Shown piece after piece: positions 44,985-58,297 of a DNA stretch of 64,000 bases (its first letter is position 1; the number at the start of each line of letters is the position of its first letter). The position numbers and the translations under genes are program-made. The notes under the pieces were generated by a model. The model was not told the DNA's origin and did not search any database. It was given only the letters and a program-made list of their open reading frames with translations. This DNA comes from Mixophyes australis (lineage: Eukaryota; Chordata; Amphibia; Anura; Limnodynastidae): the NCBI GenBank assembly GCA_036250195.1, contig JAVHZZ010000073.1, positions 372,001 to 436,000 of the forward strand, written 5' to 3'.

Positions 44985-45332
44985 CAGTGCCGTAACTAGA
45001 CATTTTGGTGCCCTGGGCGAGACTGGGCATCGGCGCCCCCCATCTAAGTGGGAGTGGCATTTGACAAGTGGGTGTGGCCAACCTAATGTGGGTGTGGCTA
45101 GCACTTTACTGAAAGAATTTGTATATTATAATATATATATATATATATGGCAGGTGGCTGCCATTGGGAGCTGTCTGTCACTGGCTCTTGTAATGGGACG
45201 GGGGTTGGGGGTGCAGCTATGAGACCCCCTCATACAATAACTCTGGACAGCTGTGAGGGGCAGCTAGGATTCTTCTCATACCGGCCAGCCAGCTCCTGTG
45301 ACAGCTCAGCAACACCTGGGGACAGCCAGTAA

Positions 45333-45581
45333 CAGCCCTGTAGGGCTAGAGGGGGACACTATCTCACTTCAAGGATTAGCCCAAGGGGGCGCAGCCGCCC
45401 GATACGTGCCTTCGTGCCCAGAGGAATCGCCGCTCTAATTCAGCTTTCCTACAAGCAACAATCCATTCCCGGCAATGCAGTGGAACGCATGTGCGTTCCA
45501 ACAACAGGAAGTTCGGCATTTGGAACGCAAATGCGGAACAAATGCCGAACTTCCTGCTTTCACATGCGTTCCACTGCATTA
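45333..45581. repeat. Internal direct repeat, left copy, in the hAT element
   Basis: It matches 46079-46326 almost exactly over about 248 bases, beginning CAGCCCTGTAGGGCTAGAGG. The two differ at the palindrome centre: ATGCGGAACAAATG here and ATGCGTTCCAAATG in the right copy. Confidence 0.85.
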
Positions 45582-46127
45582 ACGATCCTTAAACGATGGG
45601 GGGGATAGTATATTTCCATTTGTAGGCAAATATGCCTAGCACATATGCTCATAGTGATTGTTCTCTTCAATAAGGTTTATAGACATGCCCAGCAATGATC
45701 TAATCATTTTCAGTTGTACACTATTGAGCATAGCGCTTGTATTAGACCAATTGACTAATATCTCTGATGGTATTGACATGTGTTTTGCCTCTGGCTGTTT
45801 GTCTGGAGTCTGCTCTATATTATATCTTCCATAATGTCCCAATTATCAGTCACACCAGGGTTCTCTTACATGTTTAAAACTTATGTCCTGATTACAGTAT
45901 TCTGCAATTAGAAAGTGAGTAGGAAGAAGGGGACAGATCTTTATGTTCAGGGTGAAATAGGTAATTTTTATAGATTGTAACTGTACAGGACAAACACTAT
46001 GACCAGGGTCCCTCCAAATACTACATACTTAACAAAGCAAAATGTACACTAAAATGTAATAAACCTAACTCTTGTTTTCAGCCCTGTAGGGCTAGAGGGG
46101 GACACTATCTCACTTCAAGGATTAGCC

Positions 46128-46424
46128 CAAGGGGGCGCAGCCGCCCGATACGTGCCTTCGTGCCCAGAGGAATCGCCGCTCTAATTCAGCTTTCCTACAA
46201 GCAACAATCCATTCCCGGCAATGCAGTGGAACGCATGTGCGTTCCAACAACAGGAAGTTCGGCATTTGGAACGCAAATGCGTTCCAAATGCCGAACTTCC
46301 TGCTTTCACATGCGTTCCACTGCATTGCCGGGAATGGATTGATGCTTGTAGGAGAGCTGAATTAGAGCGGCGATTCCTCTGGGCATGAAGGCACGTATCG
46401 GGCGGCTGCGCCTCCTTGGGCTTG
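46128..46424. repeat. Long perfect-looking hairpin in the hAT element
   Basis: Centred near 46274. Left arm GCGCAGCCGCCCGATACGTG onward is the reverse complement of the right arm to GCACGTATCGGGCGGCTGCG, with only a few mismatches over about 145 bases per arm. Adjoins the right end of the element. Confidence 0.85.
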
Positions 46425-46543
46425 CGCCCGGGGCGGTCGCACCGCCCGCACCGCCGTCGTTACGGCTCTGGTACACAGTGCAGGAGCTGCTGCTGGATAA
46501 CTTCCTGTTCCTGTGTAGTGGAGGAAAGGTAAGAAGGAGTTAT

Positions 46544-47483
46544 GTGATGGGGAGGGGACATGTGTGACTAAAGGTGATGGGGAGGGGACATGTGTGACTA
46601 AAGGTGCTGGGCAAAGAGGGGACATGTGTGACTAAAGGTGCTGGGCAGAGAGGGGACATGTGTGACTAAAGGTGCTGGGCAAAGAGGGGACATGTGTGAC
46701 TAAAGGTGCTGGGCAGAGAGAGGGACATGTGTGACTAAAAGTGCTGGGCAGAGAGAGGGGACATGTGTGACTAAAAGTGCTGGGCAGAGAGGGGGACATG
46801 TGTGACTAAAAGTGCTGGGCAGAGAGGGGACATGTGTGACTAAAAGTGCTGGGCAGAGAGGGGACATGTGTGACTAAAGGTGCTGGGCAAAGAGGGGACA
46901 TGTGTGACTAAAGGTGCTGGGCAGAGAGAGGGACATGTGTGACTAAAGGTGCTGGGCAGAGAGGGGACATGTGTGACTAAAGGTGCTGGGCAGAGAGGGG
47001 ACATGTGTGACTAAAGCATGTGGGCAGAGGGGGCATGTGTGACTAAAGGTGCTGGGCAGAGAGGGGACATGTGTGACTAAAGGTGCTGGGCAGAGAGGGG
47101 ACATGTGTGACTAAAGGTGCTGGGCAGAGAGGGGACCTGTGTGACTAAAGGTGCTGGGCAGAGAGGGGACCTGTGTGACTAAAGGTGCTGGGCAGAGAGG
47201 GGACATGTGTGACTAAAGGTGCTGGGCAGAGAGGGGACATGTGTGACTAAAGGTGCTGGGCAGAGAGGGGGACATGTGTGACTAAAGGTGCTGGGCAGAG
47301 AGGGGACATGTGTGACTAAAGGTGCTGGGCAGAGAGGGGGACATGTGTGACTAAAGGTGCTTGGCAGAGAGGGGGACATGTGTGACTAAAGGTGCTGGGC
47401 AGAGAGGGGACATGTGTGACTAAAGGTGCTGGGCAGAGAGGGGGACATGTGTGACTAAAGCATGTGGGCAGAGGGGGCATGTG
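46544..47483. repeat. ~34-bp minisatellite, about 28 copies
   Basis: The unit is GTGCTGGGCAGAGAGGGGAC followed by ATGTGTGACTAAAG. Lengths vary by 1-2 bases (AGAGAGAGGG, AGGGGG). Two variant units with CATGTGGGCAGAGGGGG lie near 47015 and 47460. Open frames here are artefacts of the repeat. Confidence 0.97.
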
Positions 47484-48600
47484 AAGGAGAAGTTTCTTCC
47501 CCACACGGCCCCTCCTCAAACAACAATAACCTGACAACACTTGCTAACTTTTCTCTGATATTCCCCATGACACGTATTACATGATCTTTTCCCTGACAGG
47601 CCTCCTGCCCACAATCGTGTCTCACTGCTGCCCACCAGCTTTTACCTCACAGGCCCCGCTGCCTCAATCCTGACACCTCTCTTACTTCAAAATGAAAGAG
47701 GCGCCTTTTATTTGAAAGAGGAGTAGATCCTTAGCAGTGAATGAGATAATAATACAGAGATCATTATTGCCATAGATGTTGTGGTTTTGTTTATTTAACT
47801 GTATCTAGTCAGAGTTTAGTTAGATGATATCATTACAGGCCATTAATATAATTGCTTTTGTCACAAACTGTACATAAGACACCTCAATTATCTGACAAAA
47901 ATAACAATACATCTAGATTTCTATGCACTGTTTTTAGGTGGCATACTTCAGCCTTCTCACTTATCCATAACTTTAAGTTTTGGTATATTTCAGGCATTAA
48001 TTGGGGATATCAGGAACCATTGAAGGATATTGTAGGGACCAGGCGAAAGGGCCATTTAAGACATCCTAGAAGTTCACCGACACTCCTCCTGCTCTATACT
48101 CTCTCCTGTTAGGCCTTCAGTTTAGATTAAGTGCCCAGCGGAGCAGGATATATGTCTTATTACTGGAGTGGTCTCTAAAGTCTGCAACTGAAGGCGCACA
48201 TTGCGGATAACTGTGCAGTATTCGGAGCTGGGGGTTCAGATGTACCGTGGTAGTGCTTACGATAATGCCCCCCCTCACAATGCTGGATTTCTCTGCGGGA
48301 CCCAGCCATAGACGCTACAGAGGTTCCCAGGTAGTGATTGCAGGAATGGCCGTCACTGCTGCACAGTGCTCTGTAGTGCACAGTGCTGGAAGATAGGTTT
48401 AGCAAGTTGCTGTTGGCCACTGGAATGGCTACTTCTTAGTGTTGGGGCAGCTACATGTTTCCTTAAGGGGCCTGGGTCAGGTGGGGGTTACTGGGTATAT
48501 ATAAGCCCCCACTGGGCACTGGATGTGTAGACGGTGCGTCCTTTTGTACAGCTACCAATGCATTTTTTCTTGTACTACAAAGCAATTTTTGTTACATACC
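47484..48600. other. No gene recognised
   Basis: Non-coding in appearance. Nothing supported. Confidence 0.4.
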
Positions 48601-49000
48601 ATCCAGACTGCTGCAACCTCCATCTTGCTGTAATGATATCTTGGTCCCCTACAGTCCATTCAAATAGTCGCTGCAGGAATAACCTCCCTACTCTCCATCA
48701 TTAATTACTGTTCTGGTACTGAAATCATCTTGTTTTCCATTTAAATTATCTTTTCATTGCAAAAGTATTTAGAGCTGTCCAATCCATTTCCACCTGTTAT
48801 ATCTATTATCACAATCTGTACGTACCCACCCTCTGCTCACGTTGACGCTTTATTTTTCCTAGGTTACCTCTGCTCTCAGGACTGCGACCCTTCTTGAATG
48901 CTGCCCCTGGAAATCTTCACAGAATGTCTGTCTGTCATGTATGGTCTCTAACTGCAGGACCCTGCTGAAAGCTCATCTGTTTACCGGACAGTTCACATAG
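48601..49000 (+). mobile_element. Decayed L2/CR1-like LINE 3' fragment
   Basis: Phrases matching the end of L2-type ORF2 are visible on the plus strand, such as GGACCCTGCTGAAAGCTCAT followed by CTGTTTACC (TLLKAHLFT), with C-rich sequence before it. Frame is not preserved. Confidence 0.4.
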
Positions 49001-49639
49001 TGCTTGTGACTTACTTCTCCCAGAGCTGCGCTCCAGAGGGTAAAAGGACACCGTCTGGTGCGGACTGTTATGTGTTTTCTTCTTTAAAGTATCCGTTCAT
49101 CAAGCGATATTAACGAAGGAGTACACAAGAAACATAATAAAAACAGTTTAATTATTTTATTTCTACTCCTGAACTTCATGTTATTATCCCACCTGATGAA
49201 TTTAACGCGAAGAGTGATAGTTGTGTTGTCACTTGTTAGGATGAGGACCAGCAAGTGGAATATATAACCTGATATTGTAAATGGACGTTATCAGACATTT
49301 GTGTGCGCTGTTACATACTACAGACAGCTGAACTTTGTAATATATATTTGAATATTTTGTAACCAATACATAATGTGATGTAAACAACATACTGAAAGCA
49401 GATTTTTTTTTTTGTATATTTGAGAGTGAAGGGTTGTTATAAAGAAGTTATTTCTTACACCATTAATATTACAGCATCTTTATTATTTTGCCTGCTATAC
49501 TTTCTCCAAAACATCTCAATCTTTAGTATATCAAGTCTGTATTTTACCTGTAATTTCTATGCCAACCAAGGTTCCCCCCCAGCAGTGGAGGACCCAGGAG
49601 GGGGTGAGTGATCCAGGGGCTGGCGGGACCACCACACTC
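49001..49639. other. No gene recognised
   Basis: AT-rich, with a T run near 49407. No supported feature. Confidence 0.4.
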
Positions 49640-49862
49640 ATTGGGATATATTTACTAAACTGTGGGTTTGAAAAGGTGGAGATGTTTGAAAGTAACACGG
49701 CCTGTGCACTATTACTGTTACTACGGTAATACTGCACATTATTACCGCTAGTGCGGTAAGTTTTAACGCTGTTTGTTTTGCTCAGGGAGCAGCGAGCAGA
49801 CGTCCGGGTTCAAATTACTGTTATCAACGGTGATAGTGCAGAAGCCGATTGAATTCCCCCCT
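49640..49862. mobile_element. Chimeric MITE remnant
   Basis: The left 45 bases (GATATATTTACTAAACTGTG, GGGTTTGAAAAGGTGGAGAT) look like the family at 1492-1669. The rest (ACTATTACTGTTACTACGGT onward, ending GATTGAATTCCCCCC) looks like the family at 17511-17740. Two foldback families appear fused. Confidence 0.6.
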
Positions 49863-49889
49863 AGGATGATCTTGTTGTTAGATGTGTAC

Positions 49890-51798
49890 ACATTCATATG
49901 AATTGTTAACGAGTAACCACAAGAGAAATTAGCTCTTAAAAGTTTGTCCTCGTATGTACATTTTATCAAAATAAAAAATAAATGGCTAAACTAATGTTAT
50001 TATTTTGTTAGGGTGACTTGGAACCAAATTCAAGACACGCTGCCCACATTATACTATCATGTTACTTTGTACTGATACTACCTCAGTGATATAAGACAGT
50101 AGTAGACTTACAAGATTTCAATCTTGAATCAATATAAGCCAATATGTATACATGGATATCCTCCTGGAATCTTGTCCTCTTACTGGATCTCCTTATGATA
50201 GGTGCTCAAAAGACAAGTGACAACTGACCTGACAAGGCACAAAAGAAGCATAAAAGCAATGTATAATACAAATATTGGCTTATATTGATTCAAGATTGAA
50301 ATCTTGTACGTGTTTATCCGATAGGGGATTGAGAACCCCCATCATGTGGTGTTTTTGTCGTAATTATCAACCCCCACTGGATCCTTGGGATATTTAGTGG
50401 TTTTCGGTGTAACCACATATTATATGTTACGCTATGATACGATTTTTTTCTTTTCACTTTTTTTTATGTGACCATAATCGTGGTGAATGCCAGAAATCTG
50501 AAAGTTACTTTGATCACTGCAAACTTCTGGAATTTGTGGAAGACATACATCAAGATGGAAAGAATATATATATATTATTTCACAGTTGACTCTTTAAAAC
50601 TGTTATTTTAGCACATTGTGTGTGTGTGTGAGAACAGAGGCTGCTTTCAGTTGGCCTGCGCAAATATACCAATCTTTTTATTGTATTATAATCAACAATT
50701 GTCTGAGACGCAAGAGGAACCAAGTATGACAGCCAGCATCCTGCTGCACAGCGGATCACTAAAGCCATGACAGCTATGTTATCACTGGATGTGGGTCCAA
50801 TTTCCCCATCAATGCATCAGGTTTTAACCGATTAGTTTAGATCATGTGTCCACGTTACCAAATTCCATCACAATCCCATTTCTTCTTAACAGCAATTGCT
50901 GTACTGTGAGGTTAAACAAAAAGCCATTCAGTCCCTAGAAAATGCCATTGTACCGACTGTCCACTTAGCTACAGATATGTGACAAGCGGTACTGGTCAAA
51001 CAAAAGACTATATAACCGTGACAGCCCACTGGGTTGGTGTATCGCCTTCAAGTGCAGCAGCGCCTGTAGCAGCATCATCATCATCATCCCTCCAGCATAA
51101 TACACAGTGTCAGGTCATTCACCGCACCCTGCCATATAGCCGCTCACTAGGACAGATGTGATGCTGCCCCTCACACACAATTACCTTCACATACAAACAT
51201 TTAGATTGTAAAAGCAACATATATATATATATATATATACATTTTGTTTGTGGGGGGAGGGGGGGTGCTGCTCACAATTAAACAGTTCCCTATTTTTCCC
51301 CACTAAATATTTCAGATGTCGCTGATACTGCCCCTGGCACTACTGTCATCAGATTTAAACATCTTTGATTTTAAAAGCAAGAAAGAATAGTTTTTGTTAA
51401 CGCTTAAATAGTTTAATAATATACCCACCTGCTATCACTTCTAAATGGCAGCTGAGAACAGGAAGGACGGCTATACATTGAAGATATCGATCCAATACTC
51501 ACGAGATCTGACATTTTACATGAAATGACATTTTGCCTCATTTTCAGATCGGAATTTGGAGCAAGACGCCGAGTCATGTCTCAATTCGACTCTGTACCCT
51601 AAAATTCCTGTCTATCTAATTCTATCTCCGTACCGCTCATCTCTAGTGAAACATAAAAAAACAAAATGTGGGGGAAAAGTAAAAATTCTTCTTGTCTCAC
51701 ACACAACAATGGGAAATACCCCACTAAGTAGTCTTATGCCAATATATAGATAGTTTTTTATAACATAACCATTCAGGTCATGGCTTCACTTCCCTATA
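49890..51798. other. Copy B of 2112-4128; no gene
   Basis: It includes the foldback arms near 50105 and 50275, shortened AT and GT tracts, and a 55-base stretch near 51041-51096 missing from copy A. An AT tract lies at 51222-51239. Confidence 0.6.
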
Positions 51799-54700
51799 AT
51801 TCACACAGTTCATCCATGTTACACATATGTACATAACTAAGACATAGGGCTGTCATACATATGGCCATTTACAGGTAGACAGCTCTCAACCAATGGCTGA
51901 TCAGGGATAACTGGGCACTGAGCTACCTGGGTTGGTGATGTCACAGAATTCTCTTCAATCTGATTGGTTGGAAACAGCTGTTTACAGTTGAATCTCAAAC
52001 AGAGCGTCAGTCATTTCCACAGGTAATGTAACAAGACTGGGACGGGGATTATATTATAAATGGGATATATTCAGGGGGTGAGAATAATTTACAGTCTGTG
52101 TATTCCTGGTTTACCCATCTCTAAGCCCTGTGTTAATGGCTTTAACCTGGTAACAATATTTACAGTACAGTATAAGTATAAAAAGAATGTGGACCTGATT
52201 TAAACCCAAATACATTTAAAAATCAAATTCAAAAGTAATGTGGAAAATAGATATTTGGCTAAAGTCAAAGACTTTACTGAAATAACATTTCTTCATGTAG
52301 CTACTTCTGCCATTGATTTAATTACCTATGACAGTAATTAACAAGCTTAGTGGGAAACAGTCACTATCATATTTTTACAAGAACTATATTTAATGCTGCA
52401 GTTTACATTAGAACGTTACACATGAGAACGTTTGATTTTGGCACACTGGGTAAGCACTTGCCAAGGTGATTATTTTAGTCTGGTGTAAGGTCCTAATGCA
52501 GGTTACCCATAGACTGGTCATTAGGATACCTCCTACCTGCCATCAGAGACGTTAAGAGGTACAGAATTCAAGATAACTGGGGGAGATTACTTTGTGGTTT
52601 GCCTATGAGTAGTGACTAACGAGATTGTGTCTGACCTAACAGATTGGCAGATTCACAAGTAATTCCCCATGATTCACACAGTTCATCCATGTTACACATA
52701 TGTACATAACTAAGACATAGGGCTGTCATACATATGGCCATTTACAGTTACACGGCTCTCAACCAATGGCTGATCAGGGATTACTGGGCTCTGAACTACC
52801 TGGGTTGGTGATGTCACAGAATTCTCTTCAATCTGATTGGTTGGAAACACCTGTTTACACTTGAATCTCAAACAGAGCGTCAGTTATCTCCACAGGTAAT
52901 GTAACAAGACTGGGACGGGGATTATATTATAAATGGGATATATTCAGGGGGTGAGAATAATTTACAGTCTGTGTATTCCTGGTTTACCCATCTCTAAGCC
53001 CTGTGTTAATGGCTTTAGCCTGGTAACAATATTTACAGTACAGTATAAGTATAAAAAGAATGTGGACCTGATTTTAAACCCAAATACATGTAAAAATCCA
53101 ATTAAAAAGTAATGTGGAAAATAGATATTTGAGTAATGTCAAATACTTTACATGAAGCATATCTTCATGTAGCTACTTCTACCATTGTTTTTATTTCCTA
53201 TGACAGTAATTAACAAGCTTAATGGGAAACAGTCACTATCATATTTTTACAAGAACTATATTTAATGCTGCAGTTTACATTAGAACGTTACACATGAGAA
53301 CGTTTGATTTTGGCACACTGGGTAAGCACTTGCCAAGGTGATTATTTTAGTCTGGTGTAAGGTCCTAATGCAGGTTACCCATAGACTGGTCATTAGGATA
53401 CCTCCTACCTGCCATCAGAGACGTTAAGAGGTACAGAATTCAAGATAACTGGGGGAGATTACTTTGTGGTTTGCCTATGAGTAGTGACTAACGAGATTGT
53501 GTCTGACCTAACAGATTGGCAGATTCACAAGTAATTCCCCATGATTCACACAGTTCATCCATGTTACACATATGTACATAACTAAGACATAGGGCTGTCA
53601 TACATATGGCCATTTACAGATACACGACTCTCAACCAATGGCTGATCAGGGATTACTGGGCTCTGAACTACCTGGGTTGGTGATGTCACAGAATTCTCTT
53701 CAATCTGATTGGTTGGAAACAGCTGTTTACAGTTGAATCTCAAACAGAGCGTCAGTCATCTCCACAGGTAATGTAACAAGACTGGGACGGGGAATATATT
53801 ATAAATGGGATATATTCAGGGGGTGAGAATAATTTACAGTCTGTGTATTCCTGGTTTACCCATCTCTAAGCCCTGTGTTAATGGCTTTAACCTGGTAACA
53901 ATATTTACAGTACAGTATAAGTATAAAAAGAATGTGGACCTGATTTAAACCCAAATACATTTAAAAATCAAATTCAAAAGTAATGTGGAAAATAGATATT
54001 TGGCTAAAGTCAAAGACTTTACTGAAATAACATTTCTTCATGTAGCTACTTCTGCCATTGATTTAATTACCTATGACAGTAATTAACAAGCTTAGTCGGA
54101 AACAGTCACTATCATATTTTTACAAGAACTATATTTAATGCTGCAGTTTACATTAGAACGTTACACATGAGAACGTTTGATTTTGCCACACTGGGTAAGC
54201 ACTTGCTAAGGTGATTATTTTAGTCTGGTGTAAGGTCCTAATGCAGGTTACCCATAGACTGGTCATTAGGATACCTCCTACCTGCCATCAGAAATGTTAA
54301 GAGGTACAGAATTCAAGATAACTGGGGGAGATTACTTTGTGGTTTGCCTATGAGTAGTGACTAACGAGATTGTGTCTGACCTAACAGATTGGCAGATTCA
54401 CAAGTAATTCCCCATGATTCACACAGTTCATCCATGTTACACATATGTACATAACTAAGACATAGGGCTGTCATACATATGGCCATTTACAGTTACACAG
54501 CTCTCAACCAATGGCTGATCAGGGATTACTGGGCACTGAGCTACCTGGGTTGGTGATGTCACAGAATTCTCTTCAATCTGATTGGTTGGAAACACCTGTT
54601 TACACTTGAATTTCAAACAGAGCGTCAGTCATCTCCACAGGTAATGTAACAAGACTGGGACGGGGATTATATTATAAATGGGATATATTCAGGGGGTGAG

Positions 54701-55670
54701 AATAATTTACAGTCTGTGTATTCCTGGTTTACCCATCTCTAAGCCCTGTGTTAATGGCTTTAACCTGGTAACAATATTTGCAGTACAGTATAAGTATGAA
54801 AAGAATGTGGACCTGATTTTAAACCCAAATACATGTAAAAATCCAATTAAAAAGTAATGTGGAAAATAGATATTTGAGTAATGTCAAATACTTTACATGA
54901 AGCATATCTTCATGTAGCTACTTCTGCCATTGATTTAATTTCCTATGACAGTAATTAACAAGCTTAGTGGGAAACAGTCACTATAATATTTTTACAAGAA
55001 CTATATTTAATGCTGCAGTTTACATTAGAACGTTACACATGAGAACATTTGATTTTGGCACACTGGGTAAGCACTTGCCAAGGTGATTATTTTAGTCTGG
55101 TGTAAGGTCCTAATGCAGGTTACCCATAGACTGGTCATTAGGATACCTCCTACCTGCCATCAGAGACGTTAAGAGGTACAGAATTCAAGATAACTGGGGG
55201 AGACTACTTTGTGGTTTGCCTATGAGTAGTGACTAACGAGATTGTGTCTGACCTAACAGATTGGCAGATTCACAAGTAATTCCCCATGATTCACACAGTT
55301 CATCCATGTTACACATATGTACATAACTAAGACATAGGGCTGTCATACATATGGCCATTTACAGTTATACGGCTCTCAACCAATGGCTGATCAGGGATTA
55401 CTGGGCACTGAGCTACCTGGGTTGGTGATGTCACAGAATTCTCTTCAATCTGATTGGTTGGAAACAGCTGTTTACACTTGAATCTCAAACAGAGCGTCAG
55501 TTATCTCCACAGGTAATGTAACAAGACTGGGACGGGGATTATATTATAAATGGGATATATTCAGGGGGTGAGAATAATTTACAGTCTGTGTATTCCTGGT
55601 TTACCCATCTCTAAGCCCTGTGTTAATGGCTTTAGCCTGGTAACAATATTTACAGTACAGTATAAGTATG
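51799..55670 (+). repeat. Tandem array of ~873-bp units in alternating types, copy B
   Basis: Units begin at 51799, 52672, 53544, 54417 and 55289, spaced 873, 872, 873 and 872. Types alternate A, B, A, B, A. There are four full units and one partial, one fewer than copy A. The fourth unit is mosaic: B-type AAATCCAATTAAAAAG, then A-type TCTGCCATTGATTTAATT, suggesting gene conversion. Each unit has the same promoter-like motifs. Confidence 0.95.
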
Positions 55671-55767
55671 AAAACTTGGACCTGATTTTAAACCCAAATA
55701 TCTCTAAGAATTTGAAGGTGAACACAAAGGGGAACATTTTCTAAAATGGTTTTACAGAAAATGTGTA

Positions 55768-55778
55768 TTATTATTATA

Positions 55779-55811
<33 letters not shown>

Positions 55812-55812
55812 T
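55768..55812. repeat. (ATT)n microsatellite, copy B
   Basis: Counterpart of 8971-9016. Confidence 0.9.
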
Positions 55813-56419
55813 ATTTTTAAGGCCAAATGTGCTTTACAGATTAGTGAGTAAAACATGTCATACATAAAACAGCTACATACAATATAGATAAAATAAATGC
55901 TAATATAAAAACCAAGGGTAGGGAGAACCCTTCTCCTGAGAGAGCTACAATCTAATTATAGCAATAAAAGTGCAGCAAATAATGTATAAGCCAAAAATGC
56001 CCCATAGCTAATAAAAAATGCCCCAGTTAGTGCCTTGTGCTTATTCTACACCAGGTCTGACGTTCTATGGGCCCTAGTGATAGTCTCCAGCCCTTTATTC
56101 AGGTAAGCCCACTTGTGGGGTCACAGGGGGAACAGCAGAGTAACCTGTATATAATAAAAGAGTGAATCTACAGGACTGCAATGGTGCCCATGTGCATTAG
56201 CCCCAATGTGAACTAAACTAATCCAGAACTAACAAAATGATTTTAGTCCATCTTGAGCCCCCCGTGATAGAGAACCAAAGATGGATGGAGAGAAAGGGGG
56301 TGAGTGGAAAGTAACAGAGATTAGAAAGGATGAGAAAGTAATGGTGTGAGGGGAGAAGGATGAGCGAGGGGAGACAAGACAAGGTTGGAGGTAAAGTGTA
56401 GAATACATTTAAACACAGT

Positions 56420-56718
56420 GGGCCTGATTCATTAAGGAGAACAAAGCAAAAAGGACTATATTTGATCCAAGACAAAACCAGGTTAAAATGTAAGGGGTGC
56501 AAATGAGTTTATTATTTTGCATATAAGTTAAATACTGGCTGTTTTTCCATGTAGCAAACAAATACTTGATAGCTTTATTTTTACACTGAATTTTAAAGTT
56601 GACTTAGGACATGCCCTACCCCTAAATTTACCCCCCCCCCCTCTCCAATGCAACATGGTTTTGCCAAGGTGCAAAGTTACTCATTTATTTTGCTTTTCTT
56701 TCCTAATGAATTAGACCC
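56420..56718. mobile_element. MITE of the GGGCCTGATTCATT family, copy B
   Basis: Counterpart of 9619-9920, with a shorter C run (near 56631). Confidence 0.75.
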
Positions 56719-57066
56719 AGTACCTTTGGGACACATTTTTTGAGACCTGCTTTTAGTAACTTTTTTTATTAAATAATGAAGAGCTCTGAAAGTAACCATG
56801 TTTTGAATAATTTTCCTAACAACAGATTGATCGCTAAGTCTTACAAGAGCCACAACAATGAGTGAAGACAAGCCTGTCATCCGCAGTTCTTCCAGATGTA
56901 AGAAAAATATAAATGTGTTCATTAGGGCGGGGAACCCAGTGGTAATATCAAACAAGAATTTAATACGGACATTTAGGGCACCCAGTGGTACACCCAGCAC
57001 CCCCCATCCCCCATCTTTCATGTAAGTCCGATGTAACTTGTTGAGTCCTGAAGCCGCTGTCAGCAT
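56677..57066 (-). CDS. Unrecognised 129-codon open frame, copy B
   Basis: Counterpart of 9879-10268, open with one visible amino-acid change. Probably not a gene; no domain, splice context or expression signal is visible. Confidence 0.15.
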   Translation of the reverse strand: MLTAASGLNKLHRTYMKDGGWGVLGVPLGALNVRIKFLFDITTGFPALMNTFIFFLHLEELRMTGLSSLIVVALVRLSDQSVVRKIIQNMVTFRALHYLIKKVTKSRSQKMCPKGTGSNSLGKKSKINE

Positions 57067-58205
57067 GTTCTGTTACAGACAGATAGCGCTCACCTTCCGG
57101 TCCTGCCCTGGTCTCTGGCTGTAGGAGAGCAAACTGCCAGTAAGGGGTAAGAGAAGAACTGCTCCGGGCCCTGACAGGAGAGTTTGCAGGGTAGTTTGTT
57201 TTCTATGATTGTCAGCAAATTATGGCTCCATTTGTGTGTTTATTAACAGATTATGGCCCCGTTTTCTATGACTGATGCTATAATCCGGTGACAATTTTTA
57301 AGGTTATCACTAAATATTATATGGGAGCTGCTTTACATATATAAAATAGCAGATTTCCTCCAACTGGATATGGGCTTTTTCTGGTAAGATATATTTTGGT
57401 TCCTCCCTATATCATGTTTGCGCCAATGCCTCTCAGTATGTGTTTTTTCCTTGTTTATGGTATAGTTTCACCACAATTGATAAGCAGTATGGTAGTTACC
57501 TCCCAAATGTCCCAATTTCAGCAGAAGAGTCCCGAATTTAGGGCTCTGTCCACTATCCTGCCCTGGGACATATTTGTCCAGCTTGTGGGAATGTTGGGAT
57601 AAGGGCGATAGCTAATGACCACGCCCTCACCGTGCCTTGACCACGCCCCATCAAGATGTGGTCATGTTTGTCTACTTTGTATGTCCCTGTATTTTGTATA
57701 CTCTGTTTTTCCCAATACCTGTTCTGCCGATCACTGTGTCATATTACATATCAACTACGATAGTAATAATAATTAATGGGACTCATGTACTAGCCAAGGT
57801 CCACGGTTATGCCGCGGTAGCTAGCTTTTCCATGTAGATCAGTTAGGGACTCTCTATCGGCATAGGCCACATTCTAATCGGAAAATTTCACAGAAGCGAT
57901 GTTCAAATTGAAAGTCCCTTATCCCTCCTGAGTGTCAGACGGTGCAGACTGGATCTACACACAAGAGGGAGCTATTGCACACAAAGGAACGCACATAAGA
58001 GACAACTGGGGAGGAACTAAGGGTGAAAGGCACAAAACAGGGATAATGAACAAACACATGGATGAAGATCAGACACATAAGGAACATGTTTAACAGATTT
58101 TATATTGCTAATACCATGGGGTAAATTAATGATAATTTATAGTAAAACAAAGTCACCCATCATTGAGAATATATTAGCTGATAATGAATATTCTTGTGTT
58201 CCCAG

Positions 58206-58297
58206 TGCCAGAAGCTGTAATGGAGACCCTCGTTGGAGATCCCAATGACACCTCCCCGAGGAATAAGGAAAACATCGCTGGACATTCCATCGTTGAG
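58206..58297 (+). CDS. Exon with start codon, copy B
   Basis: A 92-bp exon after TTGTGTTCCCAG, with ATG at 58220 and donor GAG|GTTAAATG. It differs from copy A by Q to P and A to V, both amino-acid-changing. Confidence 0.55.

Larger units (their letters stand above)
44985..46470. mobile_element. Non-autonomous hAT-type DNA transposon with 8-bp TSD
   Basis: The left end is CAGTGCCGTAACTAGACATT. The right end (46455-46470) reads on the reverse strand CAGAGCCGTAACGACGG. Both are flanked by the same eight bases GTACACAG (44977-44984 and 46471-46478). An 8-bp target duplication and CAG-type ends indicate the hAT superfamily. No transposase was seen. The interior carries a duplicated and inverted segment, listed separately. 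Confidence 0.9.

Noticed and set aside
46544..47483. Repeated peptide frames in the minisatellite (PAPLVTHVP type)
   Set aside because: They are translations of a 34-bp tandem repeat, with no gene context.
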